A stretch of 64,000 nucleotides of DNA from Streptomyces sp. 7-21. Lineage in GTDB: Bacteria; Actinomycetota; Actinomycetes; Streptomycetales; Streptomycetaceae. Below are positions 52,600-62,597 of the stretch, one piece after another. Position 1 is the first letter of the stretch; the number at the start of each line of letters is the position of its first letter. The notes below the pieces were generated by a model. It was not told the DNA's origin and did no database searches. It saw only the letters and a program-made list of their open reading frames with translations. The DNA lies in NCBI RefSeq assembly GCF_016741785.1, contig NZ_JAERRL010000002.1, forward strand, positions 186,001 to 250,000, read 5' to 3'. Both the position numbers and the translations under genes were made by a program.

Positions 52600-52607
52600 G
52601 CGGTCCG

Positions 52608-53891
52608 TCAGGTCGGTTCGAGGCCGTGCTCGCGGAGCCAGGCGAGGGGATCGACGGCCGAGCCGCCGCCGGGCCGGACCTCGAAGTGCAGGTGCGGTCC
52701 GGTGGAGTTACCGGAGTTGCCGGAGTAGGCGATGACGGTGCCCGCCTGGACGTAGCCCGAGGTGTACACCGACGAGCTGAGGTGCGCGTACCAGGTCTGC
52801 GTGCCGTCCTCGGCGGTCACGATCGTGAGGTTGCCGTAGCTGGGGTGCCACTGCGTGGAGACGTAGCCGTCGGTCGCGGCCATGACCGGGGTGCCGTAGG
52901 CCACCGGGAAGTCGATGCCGGTGTGGGTCGACATCCAGTTGACGCCGGAGTCTCCGAAGTAGGCGCTCAGGCCGCGCTGTTCGACGGGCACGAAGAACTT
53001 GGGCCGCAGCGCCTCCTGCCGGGCCGCCTCCCGCTCCTCCGCCTCGCGTTCGGCCTCGCGCTGGCGCTCCAGGTCGATCTCGCCCTGGGTCTGGCCCGCG
53101 CGCTCCCCGTAGTCCGAGGCGGCGGCGGACAGCCCGGCGAGCTGCGTGTCGAGTTCGGCGTTGGCGGCGGCGTACTGGACGCTGCCGGGGTCCGGCGCCG
53201 CGACGGGCGCGGGGTCCCCCTCGGAACCGGAGCCGGAGTTCGACTCGGTGACGGTGGCGGCGGTGGCGACGGCGGTGACGCCGAGGACGCACAGGGAGGG
53301 GGCGGCGACGCTCAGGAACGCGGAGCGGGCGCGCGGCGCGTTCTTGCGCCGGCTGCGCGAGCGGGCGCGTGGGGGAGCGGCGGACGGCTGCCCGCCGGAG
53401 TCCGCCTCCAGGGCCGGCTCCTCGGCGGTCTCCACGCGGGCGAACTGGCTGGTGTCGCAGTCGGTTTCGACCTGGCCGCTGAACTCGGCGGCGGGCATGG
53501 CCGCCGTGGCCTCGAACGCCACTTCGGGCTCCGGGCCGGCGGGCGCCGTCCCGGCCTCGGCCTGTGCCGCGTAGCCGTTGGCGTCGTACGCCTGCGCCGG
53601 CTGGGCCGTCTGCCCGGGGTAGGGCTCGTACTGCTGCTGCCCGGTGGTGTAGGAGTCGTACGTCCCGTAGTCCGGCTGCGCCGGGACGTGGTGGTACTCC
53701 CCGCTCCACTGCTCTCCCGTGCCTGATACCGGCACCCCGGATTCGCCGTACCCCTGGTAGGAGGCCCACTGGTCGCCCCAGGCGTGCTGCTGGGGCTGGT
53801 GCGGCTGGTACGGCTCGTGGGAGAGGGGGAAGCCGAGGTCGTCAGTGGGGGCGGTCGGAAGCGAGACTCCCGACATCTGACGATCTGTCAC
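52608..53891 (-). CDS. Membrane-anchored M23 (LytM) peptidase
   Basis: About 427 residues from GTG 53891 (AAAGG 7 bases upstream). The first 170 residues are Gln/Tyr/Pro-rich and cytoplasmic; a basic stretch (R-S-R-S-R-R-K) precedes one hydrophobic helix (S-V-A-A-P-S-L-C-V-L-G-V-T-A-V-A) at about 190-210; a helical charged region (E-R-Q-R-E-A-E-R) follows; the C-terminal M23 domain has H-T-G-I-D-F (metal His and Asp) and G-P-H-L-H-F-E-V. It cuts peptidoglycan cross-bridges or activates other hydrolases. Codons upstream to 54056 look non-coding and contain direct repeats. Confidence 0.9.
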   Translation of the reverse strand: MTDRQMSGVSLPTAPTDDLGFPLSHEPYQPHQPQQHAWGDQWASYQGYGESGVPVSGTGEQWSGEYHHVPAQPDYGTYDSYTTGQQQYEPYPGQTAQPAQAYDANGYAAQAEAGTAPAGPEPEVAFEATAAMPAAEFSGQVETDCDTSQFARVETAEEPALEADSGGQPSAAPPRARSRSRRKNAPRARSAFLSVAAPSLCVLGVTAVATAATVTESNSGSGSEGDPAPVAAPDPGSVQYAAANAELDTQLAGLSAAASDYGERAGQTQGEIDLERQREAEREAEEREAARQEALRPKFFVPVEQRGLSAYFGDSGVNWMSTHTGIDFPVAYGTPVMAATDGYVSTQWHPSYGNLTIVTAEDGTQTWYAHLSSSVYTSGYVQAGTVIAYSGNSGNSTGPHLHFEVRPGGGSAVDPLAWLREHGLEPT

Positions 53892-54072
53892 CGACTTGCC
53901 TTTCGGCTCGACTAACAGGAGCGGGACGTGTCCCGGCGGCTGCGTGCGGCGACTGTACCCGGCGGTATGCGGCGCCGACAATCTTCTGGCGAGGTCTTCC
54001 ACGTTTCGGGGGGTCCCGAATCGGGCATTCACCTCTCTTTCGGGGGAGAGGATCATCAGGTCATCACCCTTT

Positions 54073-54090
54073 GTTCGATCTCAGTTCGAT
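54073..54090. repeat. Direct repeat GTTCGAT upstream of the M23 gene
   Basis: Two copies of GTTCGAT, 11 bases apart start to start (one helical turn), in an AT-enriched region about 180 bases upstream of the M23 start and 75 bases upstream of icmB. It could be an activator site for either divergent gene. Confidence 0.35.
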
Positions 54091-54162
54091 GACAACAGGG
54101 CTTGAGGAAAGCGGGGGGCGGGCGTGATGCTGGGGTTAACGTGCGTTCGCTTGGAGGGTCAG

Positions 54163-54579
54163 ATGGCTGTGTCAGGTCCGATCCGCGTCGTGGTCGCGAA
54201 GCCCGGTCTCGACGGGCACGACCGGGGCGCCAAGGTGATCGCCCGCGCGCTGCGCGACGCAGGCATGGAGGTCATCTACACCGGGCTGCACCAGACGCCG
54301 GAGCAGATCGTGGACACCGCGATCCAGGAGGACGCCGACGCCGTCGGGCTCTCGATCCTCTCGGGGGCGCACAACACGCTTTTCGCGCGCGTGCTGGAGC
54401 TGCTGCGCGAAAGGGATGCCGACGACATCACGGTCTTCGGGGGCGGCATCATTCCCGAGGCGGACGTTCCGCCGCTGAAGGCCATGGGCGTGGCGGAGAT
54501 CTTCACGCCGGGGGCCTCCACGGGTGAGGTGGTGCGCTGGGTGCGCGAGCACGTCGGCCTGGCCGGCCAGGCGGGCTGA
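54163..54579 (+). CDS. icmB: Cobalamin-binding small subunit of isobutyryl-CoA mutase
   Basis: A 138-residue B12-binding domain: [10 protein letters not shown] gives the D-x-H-x-x-G histidine ligand, followed by G-L-S-I-L-S-G-A-H and F-G-G-G-I-I-P. Sequence and place (upstream of sucCD) match Streptomyces IcmB, which pairs with the large subunit IcmA to interconvert isobutyryl-CoA and n-butyryl-CoA. The large subunit gene is not in this window. ATG 54163 has GGAGGG 5 bases upstream; the earlier GTG at 54124 has none. Confidence 0.9.
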   Translation: MAVSGPIRVVVAKPGLDGHDRGAKVIARALRDAGMEVIYTGLHQTPEQIVDTAIQEDADAVGLSILSGAHNTLFARVLELLRERDADDITVFGGGIIPEADVPPLKAMGVAEIFTPGASTGEVVRWVREHVGLAGQAG

Positions 54580-54632
54580 CCGGGCACGACCAGGGCCGCG
54601 GAGGCGGCCGGAGGCGGGCGCGGACCCGGTCC

Positions 54633-54648
54633 TGTGACAGGTTTCACC
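54633..54648. promoter_or_regulatory. Crp-like site upstream of sucC
   Basis: TGTGACAGGTTTCACC resembles the Crp/Fnr dyad TGTGA-N6-TCACA with one end mismatch and differs by one base from the Streptomyces Crp consensus GTG-N6-G-N-CAC. It lies about 155 bases upstream of the sucC start. Confidence 0.4.
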
Positions 54649-54802
54649 CGGGTTGTACCGGCCTGGATTCCTGCGCGTCGCCGGCGCCCGATACGCTCGA
54701 CTCCGGACATGCCGCGTGCCCCGGCCACCAGCCGCGCGCGGCCACGCGGCACGCCCACGCTGACAACGAACCGCGAAGATCACCAGTGAGGGACGGACGC
54801 GC

Positions 54803-55978
54803 GTGGACCTGTTCGAGTATCAGGCGAGGGAACTCTTCGCCAAGCATGATGTGCCGGTACTGGCCGGAGAGGTCATCGACACGCCGGAGGCCGCGCGCGC
54901 CGTGGCTGAGCGCCTCGGTGGCCGTGCGGTGGTCAAGGCCCAGGTGAAGACCGGTGGCCGCGGCAAGGCGGGCGGGGTGAAGCTCGCCGCCGACCCGGAC
55001 GACGCGGTGGCCAAGGCCGAGGCGATCCTCGGCATGGACATCAAGGGCCACACGGTCCACAAGGTCATGCTGGCGCAGACCGCCGACATCGCCGAGGAGT
55101 ACTACGTCTCCTTCCTCCTCGACCGCGCTAACCGCACCTTCCTGGCCATGGCGTCCGTTGAGGGCGGCATGGACATCGAGGAGGTGGCCGCGACCAAGCC
55201 GGAGGCCCTGGCGAAGATCCCGGTGGACCCCATCGACGGCGTGACCGAGGCCAAGGCCCGCGAGATCGTCGAGGCCGCCCGCTTCCCCTCCGAGGTGGCC
55301 GACCAGGTCGCGGAGGTCCTCGTCAAGCTGTGGAACGTCTTCGTCAAGGAAGACGCCCTGCTGGTCGAGGTCAACCCGCTGGTGAAGACCACCGACGGCG
55401 CAGTGCTGGCGCTGGACGGCAAGGTCTCCCTCGACGCCAACGCCGAGTTCCGCCAGCCGGAGCACGAGCGCTTCGAGGACAAGGCCGCCGCCAACCCGCT
55501 GGAGGCCGCGGCCAAGGCCAAGGGCCTGAACTACGTGAAGCTTGAGGGCGGCAACGTCGGCATCATCGGCAACGGCGCCGGCCTGGTGATGAGCACGCTG
55601 GACGTGGTCGCCTACGCGGGCGAGAAGCACGGCGGCGCCAAGCCCGCCAACTTCCTGGACATCGGCGGCGGCGCTTCCGCCGAGGTCATGGCCAACGGCC
55701 TGGAGATCATTCTCGGCGACCCGGACGTGAAGTCCGTCTTCGTCAATGTCTTCGGCGGCATCACCGCCTGCGACGCGGTCGCCAACGGCATCGTGCAGGC
55801 GCTCGACCTGCTCTCGTCCCGGGGCGAGAACGTCACCAAGCCGCTCGTCGTCCGTCTCGACGGCAACAACGCGGAGCTCGGCCGCAAGATCCTCACCGAC
55901 GCCGGGCACCCGCTCGTCGAACAGGTGACCACCATGGACGGGGCGGCTGAGCGCGCCGCCGAGCTGGCCGCGAAGTAA
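54803..55978 (+). CDS. sucC: Succinyl-CoA synthetase beta subunit
   Basis: A 391-residue ATP-grasp protein, full length ([12 protein letters not shown] start). It has [16 protein letters not shown] nucleotide-binding loop, E-V-N-P-L-V and [10 protein letters not shown], then the C-terminal F-V-N-V-F-G-G-I-T. With SucD it converts succinyl-CoA to succinate with substrate-level phosphorylation. GTG 54803. SucD starts 20 bases downstream. Confidence 0.97.
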   Translation: MDLFEYQARELFAKHDVPVLAGEVIDTPEAARAVAERLGGRAVVKAQVKTGGRGKAGGVKLAADPDDAVAKAEAILGMDIKGHTVHKVMLAQTADIAEEYYVSFLLDRANRTFLAMASVEGGMDIEEVAATKPEALAKIPVDPIDGVTEAKAREIVEAARFPSEVADQVAEVLVKLWNVFVKEDALLVEVNPLVKTTDGAVLALDGKVSLDANAEFRQPEHERFEDKAAANPLEAAAKAKGLNYVKLEGGNVGIIGNGAGLVMSTLDVVAYAGEKHGGAKPANFLDIGGGASAEVMANGLEIILGDPDVKSVFVNVFGGITACDAVANGIVQALDLLSSRGENVTKPLVVRLDGNNAELGRKILTDAGHPLVEQVTTMDGAAERAAELAAK

Positions 55979-55998
55979 CGAGGGGACTCACTCACACC

Positions 55999-56886
55999 AT
56001 GGCTATCTTCCTCACCAAGGAGAGCAAGGTCATCGTCCAGGGGATGACCGGCTCCGAGGGCCAGAAGCACACCCGTCGCATGCTGGCCTCCGGCACCAAC
56101 ATCGTGGGCGGCGTGAACCCGCGCAAGGCCGGGCAGAAGCTCGACTTCGACGGCACCGAGGTTCCGGTCTTCGGCAGCGTCAAGGAGGCCATGGCGGCCA
56201 CCGGCGCCGACGTGACCGTGATCTTCGTGCCGGAGAAGTTCACCAAGGACGCGGTCATCGAGGCCATCGACGCCGAGATCCCGCTCGCCGTCGTGATCAC
56301 CGAGGGCATCGCGGTCCACGACACCGCCGCGTTCTGGGCCTACGCCGGGAAGAAGGGCAACAAGACCCGCATCATCGGCCCGAACTGCCCTGGCCTGATC
56401 ACCCCCGGTGCCTCCAACGCCGGGATCATCCCCGCGGACATCACCAAGCCCGGCCGCATCGGCCTGGTCTCCAAATCCGGCACGCTGACGTACCAGATGA
56501 TGTACGAGCTGCGGGACATCGGCTTCAGCACCTGCGTGGGCATCGGCGGTGACCCGGTCATCGGGACCACCCACATCGACGCCCTCGCCGCGTTCGAGGC
56601 GGACCCCGACACCGACCTGATCGTCATGATCGGCGAGATCGGCGGCGACGCCGAGGAGCGGGCCGCGGAGTACATCAAGGCCAACGTCACCAAGCCGGTC
56701 GTCGGCTACGTGGCGGGCTTCACCGCGCCCGAGGGCAAGACGATGGGGCACGCCGGCGCCATCGTGTCCGGCTCCTCCGGCACTGCCCAGGCCAAGAAGG
56801 AGGCCCTGGAGGCCGCCGGGGTCAAGGTCGGCAAGACCCCCTCGGAGACCGCGCGGCTGGCGCGTGAGGCCCTCGCGGCGGCCTGA
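55999..56886 (+). CDS. sucD: Succinyl-CoA synthetase alpha subunit
   Basis: A 295-residue protein with CoA-binding Rossmann fold (V-Q-G-M-T-G-S-E-G), G-P-N-C-P-G, and the phosphohistidine in [10 protein letters not shown]. It is the catalytic partner of sucC and second gene of the operon; a hairpin terminator follows at 56920-56968. Confidence 0.97.
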   Translation: MAIFLTKESKVIVQGMTGSEGQKHTRRMLASGTNIVGGVNPRKAGQKLDFDGTEVPVFGSVKEAMAATGADVTVIFVPEKFTKDAVIEAIDAEIPLAVVITEGIAVHDTAAFWAYAGKKGNKTRIIGPNCPGLITPGASNAGIIPADITKPGRIGLVSKSGTLTYQMMYELRDIGFSTCVGIGGDPVIGTTHIDALAAFEADPDTDLIVMIGEIGGDAEERAAEYIKANVTKPVVGYVAGFTAPEGKTMGHAGAIVSGSSGTAQAKKEALEAAGVKVGKTPSETARLAREALAAA

Positions 56887-56919
56887 TTGCCGGCGCCGCC
56901 GCCCCCGGCCGCACCTCCG

Positions 56920-56968
56920 CGACGGCGGTGACGCGAGCGCTGGAGCGCGAGCGTCACCGCCGCCGTCG
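56920..56968 (+). terminator. Terminator after sucD
   Basis: Stem CGACGGCGGTGACGC pairing with GCGTCACCGCC-GTCG, with a 3-base bulge (GCC) and a 16-base loop, 34 bases after the stop. Confidence 0.7.
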
Positions 56969-57091
56969 TTCGCGGCCCCGGCGGCAGGCAATACGACAAG
57001 CTGACCAGCTGACCATAAGTCTTCTGTTCATCGACGCGGCGCGCATACGTCATTACAGCCGCAAAACAGACATTCTTGGCAGCATGGCGGG

Positions 57092-58480
57092 GTGAGCCAT
57101 CCGCGCCACTTCGACGATTCCGGCCGGTACGCCGCGAGCTGCGTGGCCGAGGGCGCGCTCGCCGCCGTGCTCGGCCTCGCCGTGCTGGGCGCCGGCGTCC
57201 TGCTGCTGTGGGCCATCTCGCCCTACCCCGACGACAGCGCCGACGGCGCCCTGCGCATCGCCGCCGATCTGTGGCTGGCCGCCCATGGCGCCGCGCTGGC
57301 GCGCGACAGCGGCCTCCACGGCGGCACTGTGCCCGTCGACCTCGCGCCGCTGCTGCTGACCGCGCTGCCGTGCTTCCTGCTGCGCCGCGCCGTGCGCCCC
57401 TACACCGGGCAGCACCTGCCGCCGCGGGAGGGCGTGACCGTGGCCGCGCTGCACGGCGGCGGCTATCTGCTCGTCGCAGCCGCCGCCGTGGTGTTCACCG
57501 TCCCGGCACCGCTGCGGGCCGACCCGCTGAGCGCCGTGCTGTGCCTGCCGCCGTTCGTGCTCCTGCTGACGCTGCCCTGGCCCGCCTGGGCCAGCCGCGC
57601 CGCCCGCGCCGCGGCGGCGGGCGTGGTCGCGGCCTGCGCCGTGGGCGGGGCGCTCGCCGCCGGGGCGCTGCTGGCACGGGCCGGCGAGGCGGGCGCGGCG
57701 TTCGGGCGGATCGGCGGCGCCTGGGCGGGCGGCATCGCCGTGGCGCTGCTGTGCGCCGTGCTGCTGCCGAACGCCGCCGTGTGGGCCGCCGCCTACGGCC
57801 TCGGACCGGGCTTCAGCGCCGGGGCGGGCACCGTGCTCGCGCCGCTCGCCGCCGCGCCGGAGCGGCGTCCCGCGCTGCCCGCGTTCCCGCTGCTCGCCGC
57901 CGTCCCGGCCGGTCCGCCCGCGGACGTCCTGACGTGGTCCGCCGTCGCGGCCGTGCCCGCCGCCGCCGTCCTGACCGGCGCCTGGTACGTGGCGCGGGAC
58001 GCCGGCGCCGTGCGGGAGCCCTGGCGCGTCACGGCGCGGAACGCGCTGCTCGCCGCCGCCGGCAGCGGCGCGGCCTTCGGCGCGCTCGCCGCCTTCGCCG
58101 GGGGCTCGCTCGGCACCGGCGGGCTCGCCGCGTTCGGGCCGAGCCCCTGGCTGACGGCCGGGGCGGCCACCGCCTGGCACGCCGTGCTGGGGGTACCGCT
58201 CGCCCTGCTCATCCGCTGGCGGCTGCTGCGCCACCACCGGCTGCCGGTGCCGGCCCCGGCGCAGCGGCGGCCGCGGCTCGCCGTGCCGCGGGTGGCGCAG
58301 CGCTGGCTGCCCGAGCGGCGCCAGGCGGCGGACCGCTGGCACGAGACCCGCGCCCGCCGCACCCGCTGGGCGGCGCTGCGCGCCAGCTCCGGCGTCCTCG
58401 TGCCCGGTTTCCCCGCTGAGCACCGGGACCCTCCCGGCGGCCAGCCGCCGGTCCTGACGCGGGACCGCCCCGGCCCGTGA
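57092..58480 (+). CDS. PerM-like integral membrane protein (DUF6350)
   Basis: A 462-residue polytopic protein with about ten hydrophobic helices of Ala/Leu/Val/Gly and a basic cytoplasmic tail (R-R-H, R-A-R-R-T-R-W). Position between sucCD and purN matches the mycobacterial gene perM, a cell-division-associated membrane protein needed for persistence; the sequence class is the DUF6350 family. GTG 57092 has no strong ribosome-binding site. Confidence 0.8.
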   Translation: MSHPRHFDDSGRYAASCVAEGALAAVLGLAVLGAGVLLLWAISPYPDDSADGALRIAADLWLAAHGAALARDSGLHGGTVPVDLAPLLLTALPCFLLRRAVRPYTGQHLPPREGVTVAALHGGGYLLVAAAAVVFTVPAPLRADPLSAVLCLPPFVLLLTLPWPAWASRAARAAAAGVVAACAVGGALAAGALLARAGEAGAAFGRIGGAWAGGIAVALLCAVLLPNAAVWAAAYGLGPGFSAGAGTVLAPLAAAPERRPALPAFPLLAAVPAGPPADVLTWSAVAAVPAAAVLTGAWYVARDAGAVREPWRVTARNALLAAAGSGAAFGALAAFAGGSLGTGGLAAFGPSPWLTAGAATAWHAVLGVPLALLIRWRLLRHHRLPVPAPAQRRPRLAVPRVAQRWLPERRQAADRWHETRARRTRWAALRASSGVLVPGFPAEHRDPPGGQPPVLTRDRPGP

Positions 58481-58505
58481 GACGCGCGCTGAGGCGGGCG
58501 GGCCG

Positions 58506-59240
58506 TCAGTCCTCCTCGCCCAGCAGCGGGCGCAGACGGCTGGGCAGCAGCTCCTCGCAGGACTGGCGGGACGGAGTGGTCAGGGCGTCCTCCCGGCAGT
58601 CGTAGTAGTCCTTGTAGACCAGGTGCACGGTGTAGCTGGCGATGACGATCGCCAGCGCCGCCGAGGCCAGCACGACGCCCGCGACGGCCGCCGCGAACTG
58701 CGGCCGGTCGCCCGGCCGGCGCCCCTTCCCGGCCGCCGGGGCCGGCGCGGCGCCGCCCTGCGGCTGGTCCCCGCGCTCGTCCCGCCCGTTCTCCCGGCCC
58801 TCCCGCTTCGGGCCGCCGCGCAGCCCGCTGATGCCCCAGTACAGGGCCAGGGCGCCGAGCAGCAGGCCCAGCCACTCCCAGCCGAGCAGCCCGGCGAAGA
58901 CGCCCCACATGCCCGCGAGCACCGCGTACCTGGCGTGGCGCTGGCCCGGGTCCGTCGGGTCCCAGCGGTGGTTGCCCAGCCCGCCGCCGCGCCGCCCGTC
59001 ACGGCCGGGCGGCGGGGCGCCGAACCCGCCGGACTGGCGTCCCGGCTGCCGTCTGCTCCAGTAGCTTCCCCAGCGCTGCCGCTGGTCGCCCTCGCCATCG
59101 GCGTCACCGGCGGCACGCGCGTCGTCGCCGTCCTGGTGGCGCGGGCGCCAGGGCCGGTCCGGCTGGTCCTCCGGCGGCGGAGCGAACGGATTGTCCTGTG
59201 GGTCGTCCCGCTGGCCTGGATCACGGCGTCGGTCAGTCAT
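58506..59240 (-). CDS. Disordered membrane protein (Rv0954-like position)
   Basis: A 244-residue protein. The first 105 residues are hydrophilic (R, D, P, G, Q rich); two helices (about 107-137) are followed by a charged linker and one more helix (about 190-212), then an extracytoplasmic tail with two cysteines (D-C-R-E and S-C-E-E). In Mycobacterium the comparable neighbour of perM is Rv0954, a Pro-rich membrane protein. Function unknown. Start ATG 59240 has a weak GCGAG upstream. It converges with the PerM-like gene and is divergent from purN. Confidence 0.75.
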   Translation of the reverse strand: MTDRRRDPGQRDDPQDNPFAPPPEDQPDRPWRPRHQDGDDARAAGDADGEGDQRQRWGSYWSRRQPGRQSGGFGAPPPGRDGRRGGGLGNHRWDPTDPGQRHARYAVLAGMWGVFAGLLGWEWLGLLLGALALYWGISGLRGGPKREGRENGRDERGDQPQGGAAPAPAAGKGRRPGDRPQFAAAVAGVVLASAALAIVIASYTVHLVYKDYYDCREDALTTPSRQSCEELLPSRLRPLLGEED

Positions 59241-59469
59241 CTCGCTCGTCGTGTCTCCTCGTTCACGCCCACAGGCTTGGTGCAGCTCCTCCGACGGTAC
59301 CTGTCGCGCCCAGCCCCGTGGCACGGGGGGAGCGGGGCGCCGGTATGGTGGGCCCCGCCGCCAGCGCCGCCGGAACCCGCACCCGCCCACTCCGCACCCG
59401 CCGCCGTCACGTTGCCCGTGGCCCTCCCGCCTCCCGCTTAGCCGTTCCGCATCCGAGAAAGACCCTGCC

Positions 59470-60111
59470 GTGGCACCTCCCGCTGAGCCCGCGTCCCCGG
59501 CGCGCCTGGTCGTGCTCGTCTCCGGCTCTGGCACCAACCTCCAGGCGCTGCTCGACGAGATCGCCGCGCGGGGACCGCACGCCTACGGAGCCGAGGTCGT
59601 CGCCGTCGGCGCCGACCGCGGCGGCATCGAGGGGCTGCGCCGCGCCGAGCGGGCCGGCCTGCCCACCTTCGTGTGCCGGGTGCGGGACTACGCCACCCGC
59701 GAGGAGTGGGACGCGGCGCTGACCGAGGCCGTCGCCGCGCACCGGCCCGACCTGGTGGTCTCCGCCGGCTTCATGAAGATCGTGGGCGCCCGCTTCCTGG
59801 CGGAGTTCGGCGGCCGGACCATCAACACCCATCCCGCGCTGCTGCCCAGCTTCCCCGGGGCGCACGGGGTGCGCGACGCGCTCGCGTACGGGGCGAAGGT
59901 CACCGGCTGCACCGTCCACTTCGTCGACGCGGGCGTGGACACCGGGCCGATCATCGCGCAGGGCGTGGTCGAGATCAGGGACGAGGACGACGAGGCCGCG
60001 CTGCACGAGCGGATCAAGGATGTCGAACGGCGGCTGCTCGTCGACGTCGTGGGGCGCCTGGCCCGCGACGGCTACACCATCGAGGGACGAAAGGTCAGTA
60101 TCGGTGACTGA
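59470..60111 (+). CDS. purN: Phosphoribosylglycinamide formyltransferase
   Basis: A 213-residue GART. It has the phosphate loop [11 protein letters not shown], and the active-site [15 protein letters not shown] and [13 protein letters not shown]. It transfers formyl from 10-formyl-THF to GAR, the third step of purine synthesis. GTG 59470 is chosen by family length. Its stop overlaps the start of purH by 8 bases. Confidence 0.95.
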   Translation: MAPPAEPASPARLVVLVSGSGTNLQALLDEIAARGPHAYGAEVVAVGADRGGIEGLRRAERAGLPTFVCRVRDYATREEWDAALTEAVAAHRPDLVVSAGFMKIVGARFLAEFGGRTINTHPALLPSFPGAHGVRDALAYGAKVTGCTVHFVDAGVDTGPIIAQGVVEIRDEDDEAALHERIKDVERRLLVDVVGRLARDGYTIEGRKVSIGD

Positions 60112-61660
60112 GGAGACGAAGCGGCCGGTGCGCCGCGCGCTGGTCAGCGTCTACGACAAGACGGGCCTGTCCGAGCTGGCGCGCGGCCTGCACGCGGCCG
60201 GCGTGGAACTGGTCTCCACCGGCTCGACGGCCCAGCGCATCGCCGACGCCGGGGTGCCGGTCACGGCCGTGGAGAAGCTGACGGGCTTTCCCGAGTGCCT
60301 CGACGGGCGCGTGAAGACGCTGCACCCCCGCGTGCACGCCGGCCTGCTCGCCGACCAGCGGCGTGAGGAGCACCGCGAGCAGCTCGACGAGCTGGGCATC
60401 GCGCCGTTCGACCTGCTGGTGTCGAACCTCTACCCGTTCAGCCAGACGGTGGCGTCGGGCGCCTCGTTCGACGAGTGCGTCGAGCAGATTGACATCGGCG
60501 GCCCGGCGATGGTCCGCGCCGCGGCCAAGAACCACGCGTCCGTCGCCGTCGTCACCGACCCGGCGCGCTACCAGGAGGTGCTGGACGCGGTCGCGGCCGG
60601 CGGCTTCGATCTGGCGGCCCGGCGGCGGCTGGCCGCCGAGGCGTTCCGGCACACGGCCCGCTACGACGCCGCCGTCGCCGAGTGGTTCGCCCAGCAGGAA
60701 GCTGGCGAGGGGGAGTTCCCCGAGTTCACCGCCGTGTCGCTGTCGCTGGCCAGCACGCTGCGGTACGGCGAGAACCCGCACCAGGCCGCCGCGCTGTACG
60801 CCGACGGCAGCGGCACCGGCCTGGCCGCCGCCGAGCAGCTGCACGGCAAGGCCATGTCGTACAACAACTACGTCGACACCGAGGCCGCCCGCCGGGCCGC
60901 CTACGACCACGACGAGCCGTGCGTCGCGATCATCAAGCACACCAACCCCTGCGGCATCGCCGTCGGCGCCGACGTCGCCGAGGCCCACCGCAAGGCCCAC
61001 GCCTGCGACCCGCTGTCCGCCTACGGCGGCGTGATCGCCGTCAACCGGCCGGTGTCGGCCGCCATGGCCGAGCAGGTCGCCGAGATCTTCACCGAGGTCA
61101 TCGTCGCCCCCGGCTACGAGGAGGGCGCCCTGGCGGCGCTGTCGCGCAAGAAGAACATCCGGGTGCTGCGCTGCCCCGAGCCGCCGGCCGCCGGCCGCGA
61201 GTTCCGGCGGATCGACGGCGGCGCGCTGGTGCAGGTCACCGACCGCCTCCAGGCCGAGGGCGACCAGACGGCAACCTGGCGGCTGGTGGCCGGCGAGCCG
61301 CTGGCCGAGGCGGAGCTGGCCGAGCTGGCCTTCGCCTGGCGCGCCAGCCGGGCGGTGAAGTCCAACGCCATCCTGCTCGCCAAGGACGGCGCCACGGTCG
61401 GCGTCGGCATGGGCCAGGTCAACCGGGTGGACTCGGCGCGGCTGGCGGTGCAGCGGGCCGGGGAGGAGCGGGCCAGGGGCTCGTTCGCGGCGTCGGACGC
61501 CTTCTTCCCGTTCCCCGACGGGCTCCAGGTGCTGGCCGAGGCGGGCGTGCGGGCCGTGGCCCAGCCGGGCGGCTCGGTGCGCGACGAGGCCGTCATCGAG
61601 GCCGCGAGGGCGGCCGGCGTCACCATGTACCTGACGGGGACGCGGCACTTCTTCCACTGA
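60104..61660 (+). CDS. purH: Bifunctional AICAR transformylase/IMP cyclohydrolase
   Basis: A 518-residue enzyme for the last two steps to IMP. The N-terminal cyclohydrolase domain has [14 protein letters not shown] and [12 protein letters not shown]; the C-terminal AICARFT domain has L-R-Y-G-E-N-P-H-Q, the catalytic I-K-H-T-N-P-C-G and S-N-A-I. GTG 60104 has AAAGG 7 bases upstream and overlaps purN. 10-formyl-THF for both enzymes can come from FolD, encoded 0.9 kb away. Confidence 0.97.
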   Translation: MTEETKRPVRRALVSVYDKTGLSELARGLHAAGVELVSTGSTAQRIADAGVPVTAVEKLTGFPECLDGRVKTLHPRVHAGLLADQRREEHREQLDELGIAPFDLLVSNLYPFSQTVASGASFDECVEQIDIGGPAMVRAAAKNHASVAVVTDPARYQEVLDAVAAGGFDLAARRRLAAEAFRHTARYDAAVAEWFAQQEAGEGEFPEFTAVSLSLASTLRYGENPHQAAALYADGSGTGLAAAEQLHGKAMSYNNYVDTEAARRAAYDHDEPCVAIIKHTNPCGIAVGADVAEAHRKAHACDPLSAYGGVIAVNRPVSAAMAEQVAEIFTEVIVAPGYEEGALAALSRKKNIRVLRCPEPPAAGREFRRIDGGALVQVTDRLQAEGDQTATWRLVAGEPLAEAELAELAFAWRASRAVKSNAILLAKDGATVGVGMGQVNRVDSARLAVQRAGEERARGSFAASDAFFPFPDGLQVLAEAGVRAVAQPGGSVRDEAVIEAARAAGVTMYLTGTRHFFH

Positions 61661-61699
61661 CCTCCCGCCGTCCCCGGCGCGCCGGCGCCACGCCGCGCG

Positions 61700-61978
61700 T
61701 CAGGGATGGTCGCGGTGGAGCAGCGCCACCAGCACCTCGTGGAGCACCTCGTGGTCGCGCGGGTCGTGCAGCCGGAACGGCCCGCCGTCGACCGTGTACC
61801 ACTCGGCGGCGCCCGCGTACCGCACCCGCAGCGTCAGGGTGCCGTCCTCGGCCGCCGCCGTGTGGAGCTCCAGCTCGCCGGTGATCACCCCGGCCTCCCG
61901 CGTCATCACCCCGCCCTTGGGCGCGGTGAAGACGGAGTACTTTCCGGCGGCCTCGCGTGTGCCGTTCGTCACGTTCAT
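61700..61978 (-). CDS. Small conserved hypothetical protein
   Basis: A 92-residue soluble protein, M-N-V-T-N-G-T start at 61978. The body T-G-E-L-E-L-H-T-A, L-T-L-R-V-R-Y-A-G-A-A-E-W-Y-T-V-D-G-G-P-F looks like a compact antiparallel beta domain with a C-terminal helix V-L-H-E-V-L-V-A-L-L. No function is recognised. It converges with purH. Confidence 0.65.
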   Translation of the reverse strand: MNVTNGTREAAGKYSVFTAPKGGVMTREAGVITGELELHTAAAEDGTLTLRVRYAGAAEWYTVDGGPFRLHDPRDHEVLHEVLVALLHRDHP

Positions 61979-62057
61979 GCGGCGTATTCCAGCACACGCG
62001 CCCCGCCCCGGCGTGTTGCTCCGGGCACCGCTCAGGCCGCCGTGTCGGCGCGCGCCG

Positions 62058-62498
62058 TCAGGAGCGCGCCCGGGAGAACCACGCGCGCGCCGGTGCCTGC
62101 GCCAGGAAGACCACCACCAGCGCCGCCAGCAGGACGTTGACCAGCCCGACCGGCGCCGACAGCATCCCCAGGAACACCGCGAACACCGCCCACACCGTCG
62201 TGCCCACGCGCACGCCGTTGCCGCCCCGCGCGAACAGCCAGCCAAGGCCCGCGCCCACGCCGCCGTGGGCCAGGAAGAAGAAGCTGGCGCCGATCAGCGT
62301 GGACGCCCGCACGTCGTACTCGCGCTCCAGCTCCTCGCCGCTGGACAGCCCGGTCGACAGCGTCATCAGGCCGAGCAGCAGATTGAGCCCGGCCACCGCG
62401 AACGTCATCGCCCGCGCCGCTCTGGGCGGCCCGGACTCGCCCGGGCCGGACGGCGAGGGAGACGGTGAAGCGGACGGTGACGACGGGAAGAGCGGCAT
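62058..62498 (-). CDS. Small four-helix membrane protein
   Basis: A 146-residue protein. A Ser/Pro-rich tail (S-P-S-A-S-P-S-P-S) leads into four transmembrane helices (about 32-50, 67-86, 94-110 and 114-132), with R-A-W-F-S-R-A-R-S at the end. ATG 62498 has AAGGGG about 10 bases upstream; ATG 62408 is a shorter option. Function unknown; it is divergent from folD. Confidence 0.7.
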   Translation of the reverse strand: MPLFPSSPSASPSPSPSGPGESGPPRAARAMTFAVAGLNLLLGLMTLSTGLSSGEELEREYDVRASTLIGASFFFLAHGGVGAGLGWLFARGGNGVRVGTTVWAVFAVFLGMLSAPVGLVNVLLAALVVVFLAQAPARAWFSRARS

Positions 62499-62597
62499 CG
62501 GTGCGGGCCCCTTCGCGGCTCGGGTACGCGGCGGTCCGGGGGAGGATAACCGGGGACCGGTTGGGCCTGGCGGCGCGGTATCCGCGAGGATAGGGGC

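Larger units (their letters stand above)
52133..52607. other. 475-base gap between the membrane-protein and M23 peptidase genes
   Basis: It holds two hairpins (52161-52198 and 52550-52599) that end the converging genes. The central 350 bases contain a purine-rich AAGGAGG at about 52336 followed by ATG 52369 and a short open frame, and an 18-codon frame from ATG 52408, but neither shows convincing coding character. I see no RNA gene. Confidence 0.45.
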
